Below are positions 1 through 11,700 of a stretch of DNA of 64,000 nucleotides, one piece after another. The notes under the pieces were generated by a model. That model saw only the letters and a list, made by a program, of their open reading frames with translations. It had not been told where the DNA came from and did not search any database. A program made the translations under genes and the position numbers. The DNA is from Lentinula raphanica (Eukaryota; Basidiomycota; Agaricomycetes; Agaricales; Omphalotaceae), in assembly GCA_027919835.1 (NCBI GenBank), contig JANVFP010000019.1:434001-498000 (forward strand), given 5' to 3'. Positions within the stretch are counted from its first letter, which is position 1, and every line of letters starts with the position of its first letter.

Positions 1-2367
1 GTAGTGCAACCGTTGGTGCCCAAGTGCACCAATTGTGATTGTAATAGACCTAGTGGGACCTTTAGTTGCCAAGCAGATTGTTCTGCACCACCTCCGATCG
101 GAATGGACGTAGTTCAACCTTTGGTGTCCAAGTACACCAATTGTGATCGTAATAGACCTAGTGGGACCTTTAGTCACCAACCAGATTCCTCTGCACCCAC
201 TAAGATTGGAATGGACATAGTGCACCTGCTGGTTTCCAAGTGTACCAATTGTGATCGTAATTGACCTTGTGGGACCTTTAGTCGCCAAGGGGATTGTTCT
301 GCACCACCTCAGATCGGAATGGATGTAGTTCAACCTTTGGTGTCCGAGTACACCAATTGTGATCGTAATGGACCTAGTGGTTTAGTCGCCAAGCAGATTG
401 TTCTGCACCACCTCAGAGCGGAATGGACATAGTGCACCCATTGGTGTCCGAGTACACCAATTGTGATTGTAATGGACCTAGTGGGACCTTTAGTTGCCAA
501 GCAGATTGTTCTGCACCACCTCAGATCGAAATGGACGTAGTGCAACCTTTGGTGTCCGAGTGCACCAATTGTAATTGTAATAGACCTAGAGGGACCTTTA
601 GTCGCCAAGCAGATTGTTCTGCACCACCTCAGATCGAAATGGACGTAGTGCAACCTTTGGTGTCCGAGTACACCAATTGTGATTGTAACAGACCAATTGT
701 GATTATAATTGACCTAGTGTGACCTTTAGTCGCCAAGCAGATTGTTCTGCACCACCTCAGATTGGAATGGATGTAGTTCAACCTTTGGTGTCCGAGTAGA
801 CCAATTGTGATTGTAATAGACCTAGTGGGACCTTTAGTCGCCAACCAGATTCCTCTGCACCACCTCAGATCGGAATGGATGTAGTTCAACCTTTGGTGTC
901 CGAGTACACCAATTGTGATCGTAATGGACCTAGTGGTTTAGTCGCCAAGCAGATTGTTCTGCACCACCTCAGAGCGGAATGGACATAGTGCACCCATTGG
1001 TGTCCGAGTACACCAATTGTGATTGTAATGGACCTAGTGGGACCTTTAGTTGCCAAGCAGATTGTTCTGCACCACCTCAGATCGAAATGGACGTAGTGTA
1101 ACCTTTGGTGTCCGAGTACACCAATTGTGATCGTAACAGACCAATTGTGATTATAATTGACCTAGTGTGACCTTTAGTCGCCAAGCAGATTGTTCTGCAC
1201 CACCTCAGATTGGAATGGATGTAGTTCAACCTTTGGTGTCCGAGTACACCAATTGTGATTGTAATAGACCTAGTGGGACCTTTAGTTGCCAAGCAGATTG
1301 TTCTGCACCAGCTGAGATTGGAATGGACATAGTTCAACCTTTGGTGTCCGAGTGCACCAATTGTGATCGTAACAGACCAATTGTAATCATAATTGACCTA
1401 GTGTGACCTTTAGTCTCCAAGCAGATTGTTCTGCACCACCTGAGATCGGAATGGACGTAGTGCAACTGTTGGTGTCCGAGTGCACCAATATTGTTCTGCA
1501 CCACCTCCGATTGGAATGGACATAGTTCAACCTTTGGTGTGCAAGTGCATAAATTGTGATCGTAATTGACCTAGTGGGACCTTTAGTCTCCAAGCAGATT
1601 GTTCTGCACCACCTGAGATCGGAATGGACGTAGTTCAACCTTTGGTGTCCGAGTACACCAATTGTGATTGTAATAGACCTAGTGGGACCTTTAGTCGCCA
1701 AGCAGATTCCTCTGCACCGACTGAGATTGGAATGGACATAGTGCACCTGCTGGTTTCCAAGTGTACCAATTGTGATCGTAATTGACCTCGTGGGACCTTT
1801 AGTCGCCAAGCGGATTGTTCTGCACCACCTCAGATCGGAATGGATGTAGTTCAACCTTTGGTGTCCGAGTACACCAATTGTGATCGTAATGGACCTAGTG
1901 GGACCTTTAGTTGCCAAGCAGATTCCTCTGCACCCACTGAGATTGGAATGGATGTAGTGCAACCGTTGGTGTGCAAGTGCACCAATTGTGATCGTAATAG
2001 ACCTAGTGGAACCTTTAGTCGCCAAGCAGATTCCTCTGCACCACCTGAGATCGGAATGGACGTAGTTCAACCTTTGGTGTCCAAGTACACCAATTGTGAT
2101 GGTAATGGACCTAGTGGGACCTTTAGTCGCCAAGCAGATTCCTCTGCACCCACTGAGATCGGAATGGATATAGTGTAACCATTGGTATCCAAGTGTACCA
2201 ATTGTAATCATAATAGACCCAGTGTAACCTTTAGTCTCTGTGCAACCTTTGATATCCAAGTGCACTAATTTCAATTGTAATGGACCCAGTGTGACCTTTA
2301 GTCTCCTTGCAGATTCCTTTGCACCAACTGTTATGCGACCATTGGTGTCTGAGTGCACCAATTTCAA
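1..2367. repeat. 108-bp tandem repeat array (minisatellite/satellite block)
   Basis: About 22 diverged copies of a 108-bp unit fill this stretch, starting before the window. Recurrent landmarks are GAATGGACGTAGT, CACCAATTGTGAT and TCTGCACCACCTCAGAT; for example GAATGGAC occurs at 101 and 209. Some units are shortened, for instance after GACCTAGTGG at 371 and 927. The period is 36 codons, so long frames stay open on both strands; the longest, 1387-2367 on the minus strand, is a 36-residue repeat. Stops interrupt other units and no start or splice context stands out, so I treat it as satellite-like repeat rather than a gene. A repeat-protein pseudogene remains possible. Confidence 0.85.
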
Positions 2368-2746
2368 TCATAACATCATAGGTACTCTGTAAATATGAAG
2401 AAAATTTTTTTTAATTTCCCAGTACTGTAGCAAACTTGTCAATTCCTTATGTTCTGTATGTAAATTGTAGTAAAATTTCAATGCAACAGCTATTACATTC
2501 TGTATGTAAATTATCAGACAATATCACTGCAATAGCTCAATATGTCGGCTGTACCATGTAGACATGCCGGGTGTGCTGACCGGGTGGTAGGTGACAGATG
2601 CTGCCACTGACCCAACCTGAAACCCGGCACAACTATTCTTTTCTATTTTTGCAGCAATGCCAGCATCCAAAAAAATTGAGAAATAGGCAAGGTGCTGTTT
2701 CAGCTTCTTGTCAGGTGTTCAGTGATGGATGCTTACAAAATCCTTA

Positions 2747-2956
2747 GTGAGCGCTAGTTCTTATCTCTTTTCACAATTTTTGAATCAAAACAATTCGGAG
2801 TTGAGTATTCAATCGAGTCGATTCGGAGTTGTGAATCGTATGAGATGATTACTAAGTAGGTTCGCTGAGAGTTGAACTCAATTCGATTCCCGAATCCGAA
2901 TCAAGGCATTCGAAAAATTTTCAAAGTCACATGCAGTCAAAAAAAGTAGCGCTCAC
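2747..2956. mobile_element. MITE-like element with GTGAGCGCTA terminal inverted repeats
   Basis: GTGAGCGCTA at 2747-2756 is matched by its exact reverse complement at 2947-2956. The interior is rich in imperfect CGATTCGGAGTT/AACTCAATTCGATT-type inverted pieces, giving a foldback of about 210 bp with no coding capacity. A diverged partial copy of the left half, preceded by related flanking sequence, lies at about 4005-4170. No convincing target duplication is visible. Confidence 0.5.
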
Positions 2957-3152
2957 AGATAATAATTGTGATCAAATTTGGAGAGGTCCAGCACTTGTTT
3001 AGCATCAATAAGTAAAAGAGGCAGTTTTGCTGTTGTATAGTAGATATTTACTATATTGGGCTGTCAAATAAAGGTTCCTTATGATTTGTAGAGATGCCTT
3101 CAGCAAAGAATTGAGAAACATGCAGGAAAACTGTGCTCCTGCGAGGACATTT

Positions 3153-3988
3153 ACAGTAGCGAAAACAGCTCTACTTAAAAGTAGAGGTAGAGGTAGAGGT
3201 AGAGATCTAGGTAGAGGTTGTATTCCTCTACTTTGTGTCAGTCCCAAAAGGTAGAGCCCCGATAAAGTAGAGGTCTACCTTGCTGCAAAAAGTCGAGGTC
3301 TGTATAGGTCTACCTTTCCCCAGGCTTCCGGGACTACCCGGTCATGACCGAGTGATCACATGTCTTTGCCGCCGCCGTGGCATGCGCAGAGCGGCATCGT
3401 GATCTGAATCATCGTTGTGAATGCCACCATACTGTCCTTTCGTTGTTTTCCCCACTACAACCGTCCATCCAGCCAGATCGTACACTCACGATGATGATCC
3501 CATTCACGTGTATACTCACCGCTCTCACCGCTCCGCAATAGGAAAACATATCATTCACTGTTCTTGATTGCTTCATACAATTTGTTTGTCATTTGAAGGG
3601 AGAAATCTACCTGGCAAAGCAAGATTGAAGACTGTACCATTCCTACCTTCCTACCTGATCCTTTCTGAGCCCACTGTGCATCTGGTTGAGTCCGTCTCAA
3701 TATATTTGGCATCTTCCTGTGCCCATCTTTGAACTAGTGGACACGTCCAGTCTCAGACGCGTCTACAAAATTCAGGTATGACTGGCACGTGAACTGGAGC
3801 AGAGACCCGAAGGCCGGAAGCCGGTGAGAGGCCGGCAGAGTAGAGATTTAGTAGAGATTGTTAGCTCTACTTTTGCTTTTGAGCTCTATCTTCTGAAAAC
3901 CATTGAAGCTCTACTTTTATCAAGAAGTCTACCTCAATCTCTACCTCTACCTCTACTTCGTTAAGTGGAGCCCTGTTTTTGCTACTGT
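3153..3988. mobile_element. Non-autonomous TIR element (836 bp)
   Basis: The left end ACAGTAGCGAAAACAG, followed by CTCTACTT and a GTAGAG repeat run (3178-3215), is mirrored at the right end. There CTCTACCTCTAC and then CTGTTTTTGCTACTGT ends at 3988. The inverted repeats extend roughly 45-60 bp with small gaps. Nothing inside resembles a transposase. Target duplication is not clear. Confidence 0.5.
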
Positions 3989-4008
3989 GGAAGCTCTGGC
4001 TCCTGCAC

Positions 4009-4180
4009 ATCAAGGTGGTGTTTCAGCTTTGCTTGCCGGTTGTGCCGTGATGGGTGATTCCGAATCGTTCCGTGAGCGCTAGTAGGCGCTAGTTGTTATC
4101 TCTTTTCACACGGCATCAGCAAATTTTCGAATTGAAACGATTCGGATTCGGAAACCGAATCGAGTATTGAGCCAATTCAT
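4009..4180. repeat. Diverged partial copy of the 2688-2880 sequence
   Basis: This segment repeats in direct orientation the order seen at 2688-2880: a GGTG-TGTTTCAGCTT stretch, then GTGAGCGCTAGT, TTATCTCTTTTCACA and finally ACGATTCGGA. It brackets the 3153-3988 element with the first copy. It is non-coding. Confidence 0.45.
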
Positions 4181-4282
4181 GGGCCACAAGGTTCATCTTC
4201 AAGTCCGAGACTTATTAGTGCCACTCAGAAGAAACAGACTGGAGTATATATAAAATTGGTTACAGCGAAGTAAATCAGGAGA

Positions 4283-5672
4283 TCAAGAATTCTCCGCAAT
4301 GAGCCTCCTCGCGGATTTGGGAACGACCCATTGCGGGTGTATGGTACTTTTGTATCTGAGAGAGAGAGAGAGCTGGTAACCTTCCACCGTACGCCGTTCC
4401 CCAACAGAAATCCGGTCCCATTTTGAAGAATTGCCGTCCCAGATCCACATGCGAACACAGTGTTTCAACAATTTAGACAGCGGCCCATGTGGATACTGAG
4501 TCCTCTGCACTTCGTTGATGTGCATGAAGATTACATTATGCTGAAGCCCCACAGCGTTTTGAGGGAGCTCGGGAGGATTGTCGATTGGGCCAGGCGTTGA
4601 ATAGGAATACCACGAAGTATAGGCGTTCTTATAAAGAACCTTTCGTTGATGATAGTCGAACGGTGTATAGCCGAAAGCACTCTGAGTGAAGAGCGTGGCT
4701 TGGACGATACGAGTATCGATCAGAGACGATGGCGATGGGGTCTGATTTTCGAAAGAGACATCTGCCGAAGTTGAACCGCGTCCATAGGAGTACAACGGAG
4801 TCCCGTTTTCAGAAGAGATGACCGTCGACACTGATTTCTGATTTCGTGAGGTAGGGGAGGATTGGGAGGAATGTTTGGATCGGGTGGGGTATGGGTTTTG
4901 ACGAAGCACTTGACGACGAGTCCTAGATGGTACGAGTTAGGATCGTCATGATAATAAAATATGGTTTGGCTCACCGGATGGCCCAAGAGATAGATTCATC
5001 GTCGTGAGGTTGTAAAACAGATTCGCTCTCCACAACAGCAATACGGCGCGGAGAATCAACGACGTTGTGCCTAATGACGCCTCTTCGTAAGAAGTTAGAA
5101 AGGATGAGTAAAGTGTACGTACCGATTCATGAAACCATTGTCCCTCTGCCTTTCTTCCTTCTGCTCCAATACATGCGGAACGACATCCAAGACCGGAGAG
5201 GCTGGAGCCATGGCATCTCCTGGGTGAAGTTGTGATTCCCCTTCGGCGCGAGCTACAGAGCCTTGATGTAGAAGAGCGAAGTCGTGCCCGACGGTGCCTC
5301 TGTGGAAGAATGGGTAAAAGGGCGAGTGCGAGGTTGGAATAAACGTACTGAATTGTAGGATCGTCGCGCACTAACGGTTCCTTCTGTCTCAATTCAGGTG
5401 AAGCCACTGAGTTACGGTCAATGATGCCACAAAGTACTGCACGATCGGGAGTTCTAAGGACGCTTGAGCAACGATGAACGAGTTGATGATCGAGCAACCT
5501 ACCTATGAAAGTTTGGAGTCCTGGAGATGGTTGAAGGGTCGAGAAGAGAAGGATATACGACATGTGTAGTCGTATCTGATTGTTCAAATCTGGTTAACAG
5601 AGCGAAACGGAGAGCAGGCATACTGAGGACGAGGCAGGTGAAAGAAGATGAGAAGAGAGTCCAAAGTCCCAT
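4283..5672 (-). CDS. Hypothetical five-exon protein (402 aa), possibly secreted
   Basis: I do not recognise this protein. Exons on the minus strand are 5672-5503, 5462-5349, 5299-5123, 5082-4975 and 4922-4283. The four introns are 40-52 nt with GTAGGT, GTACGT, GTACGT and GTGAGC donors, and splicing gives one open frame of 402 residues. The N-terminus (MGLWTLFSSSFTCLVLSMPA) is hydrophobic enough to suggest a signal peptide or membrane anchor. The middle contains a VGHDFALLHQG stretch and the last exon is Ser/Thr/Pro-rich near its start. All four introns interrupt codons in phase 2. Downstream, 5673-7362 has no supported gene. Confidence 0.6.
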
Positions 5673-5759
5673 GTCCTTAAATGACTGAGAATATTAACAA
5701 AGAACAAACGAATGCCGAGCCACTGCTAGAGCTAGGACCATGGTGTTGAACAAAGGAAC

Positions 5760-6440
5760 AGACGATTAATGCGTCGAATCGCGATGAACGCGGTTTGACA
5801 TGAAGGTCAGGACCGTGCGAAAAGCAGACTCAAAAAATTCAAAGCGGTCGCCGACCGTGGCCGAATTTCGGCAAAATTCCTGGCCATGGCGTCCGAACTT
5901 GTAACACCGTGTCACACAAGTTCTCATCCTGGAACATATAAGTTTTGCAGAAGCGTCGTACATGTGTGCTGGTCTTTTGAGGTACTCATGACTCAAAATG
6001 ATACCATGAGAATCTCATAAGTTTCGCTTTTCTTTGACCAACTATTAGACCTTTATGTGTGACCAGGTCACATAAGTTCCCCATTGGGCCTGCTATTGTT
6101 CTTGAGGGTTTCCATATAAATGACAAATAAGTCTACAATAGGATTTTTTTTTGATGTGACCCTGATGTGGTCTTTCTTTCTTTTAGTTTCCCATGAATTC
6201 CATAGAATTATCACATTAGACCATTGTCCTTATGAGGATATTATCCAGGTATTATTACCATATATATCAAATAAGTGACATATAGACAACGTCTAAGCCT
6301 TTCTCGCTTATTCAGGACTTATGTCACATAAGTTTTGGATTTGTTTTCCAATAAGTTCGAGAACCTATGCGCTTAAAATTTTGCGCTTGTTTCCAATGAG
6401 TTTCCCATATGTTACGGGAACTTATTAGGCCCTGCATGCA
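5760..6440. other. AT-rich non-coding stretch with recurring CATAAGTT motifs
   Basis: No supported gene. Variants of CACATAAGTT recur at about 5912, 5937, 6013, 6068 and 6323, with further AATAAGTT/AACTTATT forms to 6430. This suggests an old repeat or a degraded element. The rest up to 7362 is also non-coding, apart from sequence shared with other intergenic parts of the 154-aa gene array. Confidence 0.35.
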
Positions 6441-6449
6441 GTGGTCAAT

Positions 6450-6523
6450 CAATTGTAAGACTCGAAAAGGTGTTTTTGACCTCCCGTTAAGTTACAGGCC
6501 CTTTGCACAATGACTGTAGTTCT
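6450..6523 (+). repeat. Copy 1 of a ~74-bp dispersed repeat
   Basis: The segment from AAGACTCGAAAAGGT to CCCTTTGCACAATGACTGTAG is nearly identical to 20213-20285. Both copies lie at edges of the 154-aa gene array, so the repeat probably spread with that array. Confidence 0.6.
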
Positions 6524-7362
6524 GCGACAAACTTGTCCACTGATGATTCCAATTTCCAAGTTGGTGGCCGCCTGTACCGGTTGGGCGAGTTGAAGGTTGG
6601 CTACTGGCCGATCCTGCAGTGTGGTCTGTCCATGCTCGTGGCTTTGCCTGTCAATGATCAAGATCGCTACAGGAGAAAGTACTTCTTGTTCAAATTTTTG
6701 AGATTTACAAAGGTATTGATACCGATCTTTTCAGTAAAAGTCCCTGTATCGCAACCAGAGACTTGAGGTATCATAGCATTGGCCAATCCAGCGTATAGAA
6801 GGAGCATGCTTCTGCCAATTCAGAGCACAGAAGGCAATAGCTTGACTCGTCGCGATGTCGGTAAGACCCTTGAAGATGGAGACTGTTACAGGACGCTCGG
6901 GGAGGGCACATAACAGCCTGAGCCTGAGGAATAACTTAGTTTAGCCAGTCGTCTATAGTACATAAACGCGTTCTGAATCAGCTTGACTACTTGAAGAGAC
7001 TTGAAGCTTGAAGTTGCAGACGTTCAGTTGCTGTGACAAAGGCGGCAGCCTGTAACATACCTTCAAATACACGTTGAAATCGGTGACCAGGCTGACAACG
7101 ACTCAGGAATATGATCAACTAAAAGTATGCAGAGTGTATTTTCCTGATGTACAGTGGATGGTAAACGACAAAATTCGGAAAGCAATTCGGAAAGCAAATT
7201 GCAACGACAATGAATAAACAAGAGATAGCATATTGAGCGACCGCCTAGTCGGTCTACATAGTGACGGGTAAGCTTCGAAAGATTGCGGACCAACCACGCT
7301 GCAACAAGTCGGGGGTCTCGCGCGCGAGATCCGCGACGTTGATCCAGTGGTTTATATTCCGT

Positions 7363-7936
7363 TCAAAACTAAAAAGAGTTGTGAGATACTGTGCGGTGAT
7401 TCAGTAACTAGAAGACGTACCACTCTCCATTCAGCCAGAGGATGAAGATCTTCCATGACCGCAAACTCAAACTGATCGGCAGTGATACGGTGCTCTCCTC
7501 CGTGTTTAGTGTTGATGTAGTCAAGCCATCGTTCCAACTTCACTTTATCCTTTTCAGTTTCTTCGTGTGCGATGGGATAATCAGGATGTGTGGGGTCATC
7601 GAATTGTCGTTCGCTTGTGAAAGGTATGAACCGGACAGGAAAAAATATATGGGTCACCCTTCCGCTTTCGGGGTCAGCGCTGTGAACTGACGATGAAGTT
7701 AATCAGTATATATGAGATGTTCAGAGTGGGTTGTATCACATACAGCGAATCTTTGGCGATTTGGCAGCCTCCTTGCGCGGTAAATGGTTTTTCCAACGGA
7801 CATAGTCATAAACATAGGCATCTATGGATTTGTCGGGTTTTGGGTGATCTTCAGTGCCAAGAAGAACTGCGATGAAGCTCTTGAACGCGTCAACGTTGAT
7901 CTGGTAGCCACTCCAGACTGCCCACTCGGAAACCAT
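7363..7936 (-). CDS. Array gene copy A: unrecognised 154-aa protein
   Basis: First of four complete copies of a family I do not recognise. Exons are 7936-7744 (193 nt), 7686-7421 (266 nt) and 7368-7363 (TTT TGA); the same lengths recur in copies B, C and D. The protein starts MVSEWAVWSGYQ, has a V(Y/R)W-hLPxKEAAKSPKIR segment near residues 45-64, then THIFFPVRFIPF and DDPTHPDYPIAHEETEKDK, and ends WRVF. It is soluble and charged, with no signal peptide or membrane segment. The start sits in ACCATGG, as in B, D and E. A conserved promoter element lies 65-95 bp upstream, and the Helitron begins just beyond it. The short last exon is the least certain part (see findings). Confidence 0.7.
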
Positions 7937-8000
7937 GGTAGAAGGTGAAGGAAGAAAGTTCAAAGATATCAAGCTCAAAGTCGCAGAGCGTGTGCCATTG

Positions 8001-8030
8001 GGTCACGTTATTCGTGCTAGGTTGCGCCAC
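8001..8030 (-). promoter_or_regulatory. Conserved upstream element of the 154-aa gene family, copy A
   Basis: Read on the minus strand this is GTGGCGCAACCT followed by a CACG core and ATAACGTGA. The same 30-nt block occurs at a similar distance before copies C and D, and in weaker form before B and E. It is probably a core promoter or factor-binding site. Confidence 0.6.
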
Positions 8031-8053
8031 ATGAGCTCACATCATACATCATC

Positions 8054-8119
8054 ATCCTACATAATAAAAGAATACGTTTGTCCTAGATCCTACATAATAA
8101 AAGAATACGTTTGTCCCAG
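8054..8119 (+). repeat. 33-bp tandem duplication of the Helitron 5' terminus
   Basis: ATCCTACATAATAAAAGAAT... at 8054-8086 is repeated at 8087-8119 with one difference near the end (CCTAG versus CCCAG). Each copy could serve as a 5' terminus. From 8120 to 8787 I see no gene; this part is likely leader and promoter for the helicase gene. Confidence 0.8.
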
Positions 8120-8787
8120 ATAAACACGCAATCCGATTGGCTGATGGCCTTTTTGAATTGGAATTCTATAGGGCGCTAATGCCAAAAAGAAGCTCCAATG
8201 CCGATTGTATATTCGAGCGCTCAGCCATTCGGAGTTTGATTCGCCGCTCAACCTCTTACTTACAACGTTCGTTCAACGTTGCCACATTCAACTTGAACCT
8301 GCTTCACTTCGCTTCTTACTGCAGGACCTCAATCTTGACCTCCCGATAGCCAAATCTACTCGACAGCCGGATCCAACTGACGGCCTCCCTACAGCTTCTC
8401 AACTCCTCCACCTTGATTTTGCTACTCTGGATTCTTCAAGCTCTTAAACCACTCAATCCCTCGACCGTTTCACCATTCTTCGATCAAACATATTCATTCA
8501 AGCCTTTGTCAGCGGTTTTTCAAGGCTGAGCAGTCTGACCTGCATGTATTCGCTAGCTGCCAGGTTCATAATCATGTTGAGTTTTTTTACCATCCAATAA
8601 ATAAATCAATGTCGGTTTCAACTTTGCGATCTCTGTGTGCCATTTCTTGAACATTCCTTTCATGACCCTGAGTGTGTTATCCCATATTCGAAATTGGTGG
8701 CGCGCGCCCCAGTCTATGATCAAGATCCACCCTGAGTCCTATGTAGGCATTCTCCTTGACGAACTATTACTGGTCCTCATTCTAACC

Positions 8788-11700
8788 ATGGCACACAGGC
8801 CTCCGCTCGATGCTCAACACTTCCAGCAACATCAACGTGCAATCACTAGGGATAATCACCTGAGAGCCGATGTGAATGGAAGCCCACGTCGAAAGCGTAC
8901 ACTCGACCTTTCTCGCTCAGATGCTGAGAACAGGATTTCAATTTCACCTGGAAATGCAAGTCATTGTGTCTTTGGTCCTTTGGTAAGTCCATTGTATGAT
9001 CTACCCATCTTGCAAGTGTGATTGATATCTGTTGGTAGACGTTTCAGTTGCCCCCCGGTGGAATGCCCAGTCAACAACCTACCCCTTCATCGGTTTGTTG
9101 TTCATGTTCTTTTTGCACCACAACTATCTCAAACCTTTATTCTAGACCCGACCTCCTCTACATGATAGCTCTCAATGGCAAATGCAGCCACCTGTCTCTC
9201 AATCAATGAGTCACAGGTTAGTGTCAGATCACCTACTACCAACATCCCAGATAACACAAGGTACGTCTTTCAAAATTTATTATCAGACTCAAGTATTCTC
9301 CTTTATCTGAGCTATTCAATGCCAGCCGCCGCTCCTGTTATCAGTCACTCACAACGAGTTATTACACCTAATGCACGCTCTCTTGCTCAACGAGCTCGCC
9401 GCCAACGGGAACGCGAACAACGGGAACGCGAACGAGAACAACACGAACGGGAACGGGAGCTACGGGAACGCAAACACGAACACAATCATGAACATGAACG
9501 CGAACAACGCGGACGTGAACATGAACGTGAACATGAACGCGAACGTGAACATGAACGCAAACGTGAACATGAACGCGAACGTGAACACGAACAACGTGAA
9601 TGTGAACATCAGTCATCAGCTTCTGGGTCTCACAGTGAGTTTTTGGCTCATCCAGATTACGATATTTTCATGCTCATCCTGTTGTCAGTTTCACCCATAA
9701 ATCCTTCGCAGATTCGTCGCTCCTCTACACTACAAAGACTTCGACAGCGATCTCAGGGTCCAGGACCAATCAATGCTCGCTCACTTGCACAACGTGCCCG
9801 CCGTCAGCGTGAACGTGAGCAACGTCAGCGTGAACACCAGCAACAACAAAACTTCTTAGCTATTCCACCACCCCCTCCTACTGCCCAATCACAAGGTAAG
9901 AGCCACAATGATTTCATGTATCTCTTTTCATGACGTCTGTTGTAGATCATCTCTCTTCACATGCACATGCGCCTGTTTCAAATATCAATGACACTGACTT
10001 GGAGTTCCACCATGAAGGTAAGCTCTGTAATCGCTTACTGCTCAGGCAGCGGAGTAACCAATTGATCAACAGATGGTTATGATCCCGACTTTACGTTGTT
10101 CATGGGTAGCACTGGATTACTTGGTGCTGCACGACGACCTTATGCGGAACCTATCGAACGTCACGATCTGGGCCTCATGAATATCGCTTGCACTCACTGT
10201 GGCGCCCTCCATTGGGCAAAAGAGTCTCATATCACTTCGTCTGCTGTTGGGCCAAGCTTCGGAATGTGCTGCAAACATGGTGAAGTCGATCTTCCACTTC
10301 TTCAGCGCCCACCTGAATACCTTTTCCGTCTCCTCACCGGCAACGATCATCAAGCGAAGGAGTTCAGGGAGAATATTGCCCAGTACAATTCAGCTTTGGC
10401 GTTCACTTCAGTTGGGGTATCAGTAGATGATAAGGTCAATCACTGGAGCCGCGGTCCACCTGTATTCCGTATTCATGGTGAATTGAAACATTACTCTGGG
10501 TCACTTCTACCACGCGAAGGAAAAGCACCGTCCTACGCACAGTTATATATCCTCGATCCGCATGCTGCATTGGCCTATCGCATGCATCGCAACGGCAATT
10601 TGCGACGTGACACAATGGAGAATCTACAGACAATGCTTCAAATGGTCAATCCCTATACACAGCTATATCAGCATGCCTATGAAGTATTGTGTGAACATCC
10701 ACAAGCTCCAGACCTCTCCATATCTCTTCGACTCTTACCGGGCCAGGATCGAAGGCGTTATAATCTTCCTACCGCCAATGAAGTTGCCGCAATCATTCCT
10801 GACCATCAGGAAGTGAATAAGCGGGACATCATTCTACGTCTCCGACCAGATAGTAATGGGATCGGTAATTTACAGCGCGTTAGTGATGGGCATGCAGCTT
10901 ATGTCCCTCTCTCCTATGTTCTTCTCTTTCCCTTCGGTGAATCAGGTTGGCATTGGGATCTATACTTGAAACAGTGCAGTGCAACACCACCAAAGCATTT
11001 GTCACAAACCCGCTACGCAGCTTTCCGCCTTCATCCACGCCAGGATGAATTTTCTACAATCCTTCATGGCGGTCGTCTCTTTCAATGTTACGCAGTGGAT
11101 CTTTTTGCTAGCGTAGATCAGAATCGACTTCAGTTTCTTCGAAAGCATCAGGAAGTCCTTCGAGCCACTCTATATCAAGGGCTTGAAGATGCTTTGGATA
11201 GAGATGCTGATCTCAATAGCATTGGACAACGCATCATTCTTCCATCATCATATATTGGTGGTCCTCGCCATATGCATCAACGTTATCAAGATGCAATGGC
11301 TATTGCTCGGTTCTTCAAGAAAGTCGATATCTTTCTGACTATGACCGCTGATCCATCCTGGTCAGAAATCACTCGAGAGCTGTATCCTGGACAAACTGCA
11401 GCAGATAGGCCTGATTTAGTTGCCCGGGTATTCAAAATGAAGCGCGACTCATTACTTGAGGATATCCGGTATGTTTTCGGGCCTATGGCTGGATATGTGT
11501 ACACAATCGAGTTTCAGAAACGGGGTCTTCCTCATATACACCTCCTCATCTTCCTCCAACAACGTTATAAGCTACGAGGTCCTCGCGATATCGATACAGC
11601 TATCTGGGCACGATGGCCTGACCCAGCCAAAGAGCCCATTCTTTTTGAGGTCATCAAGAAATGTATGGTTCATGGACCATGTGGCGCTTATAATCCTCAT

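Noticed and set aside
1387..2367. 326-codon open frame on the minus strand within the 108-bp array
   Set aside because: The unit length is a multiple of three, so long open frames arise on either strand without selection. Neighbouring units are interrupted and there is no promoter or splice context.
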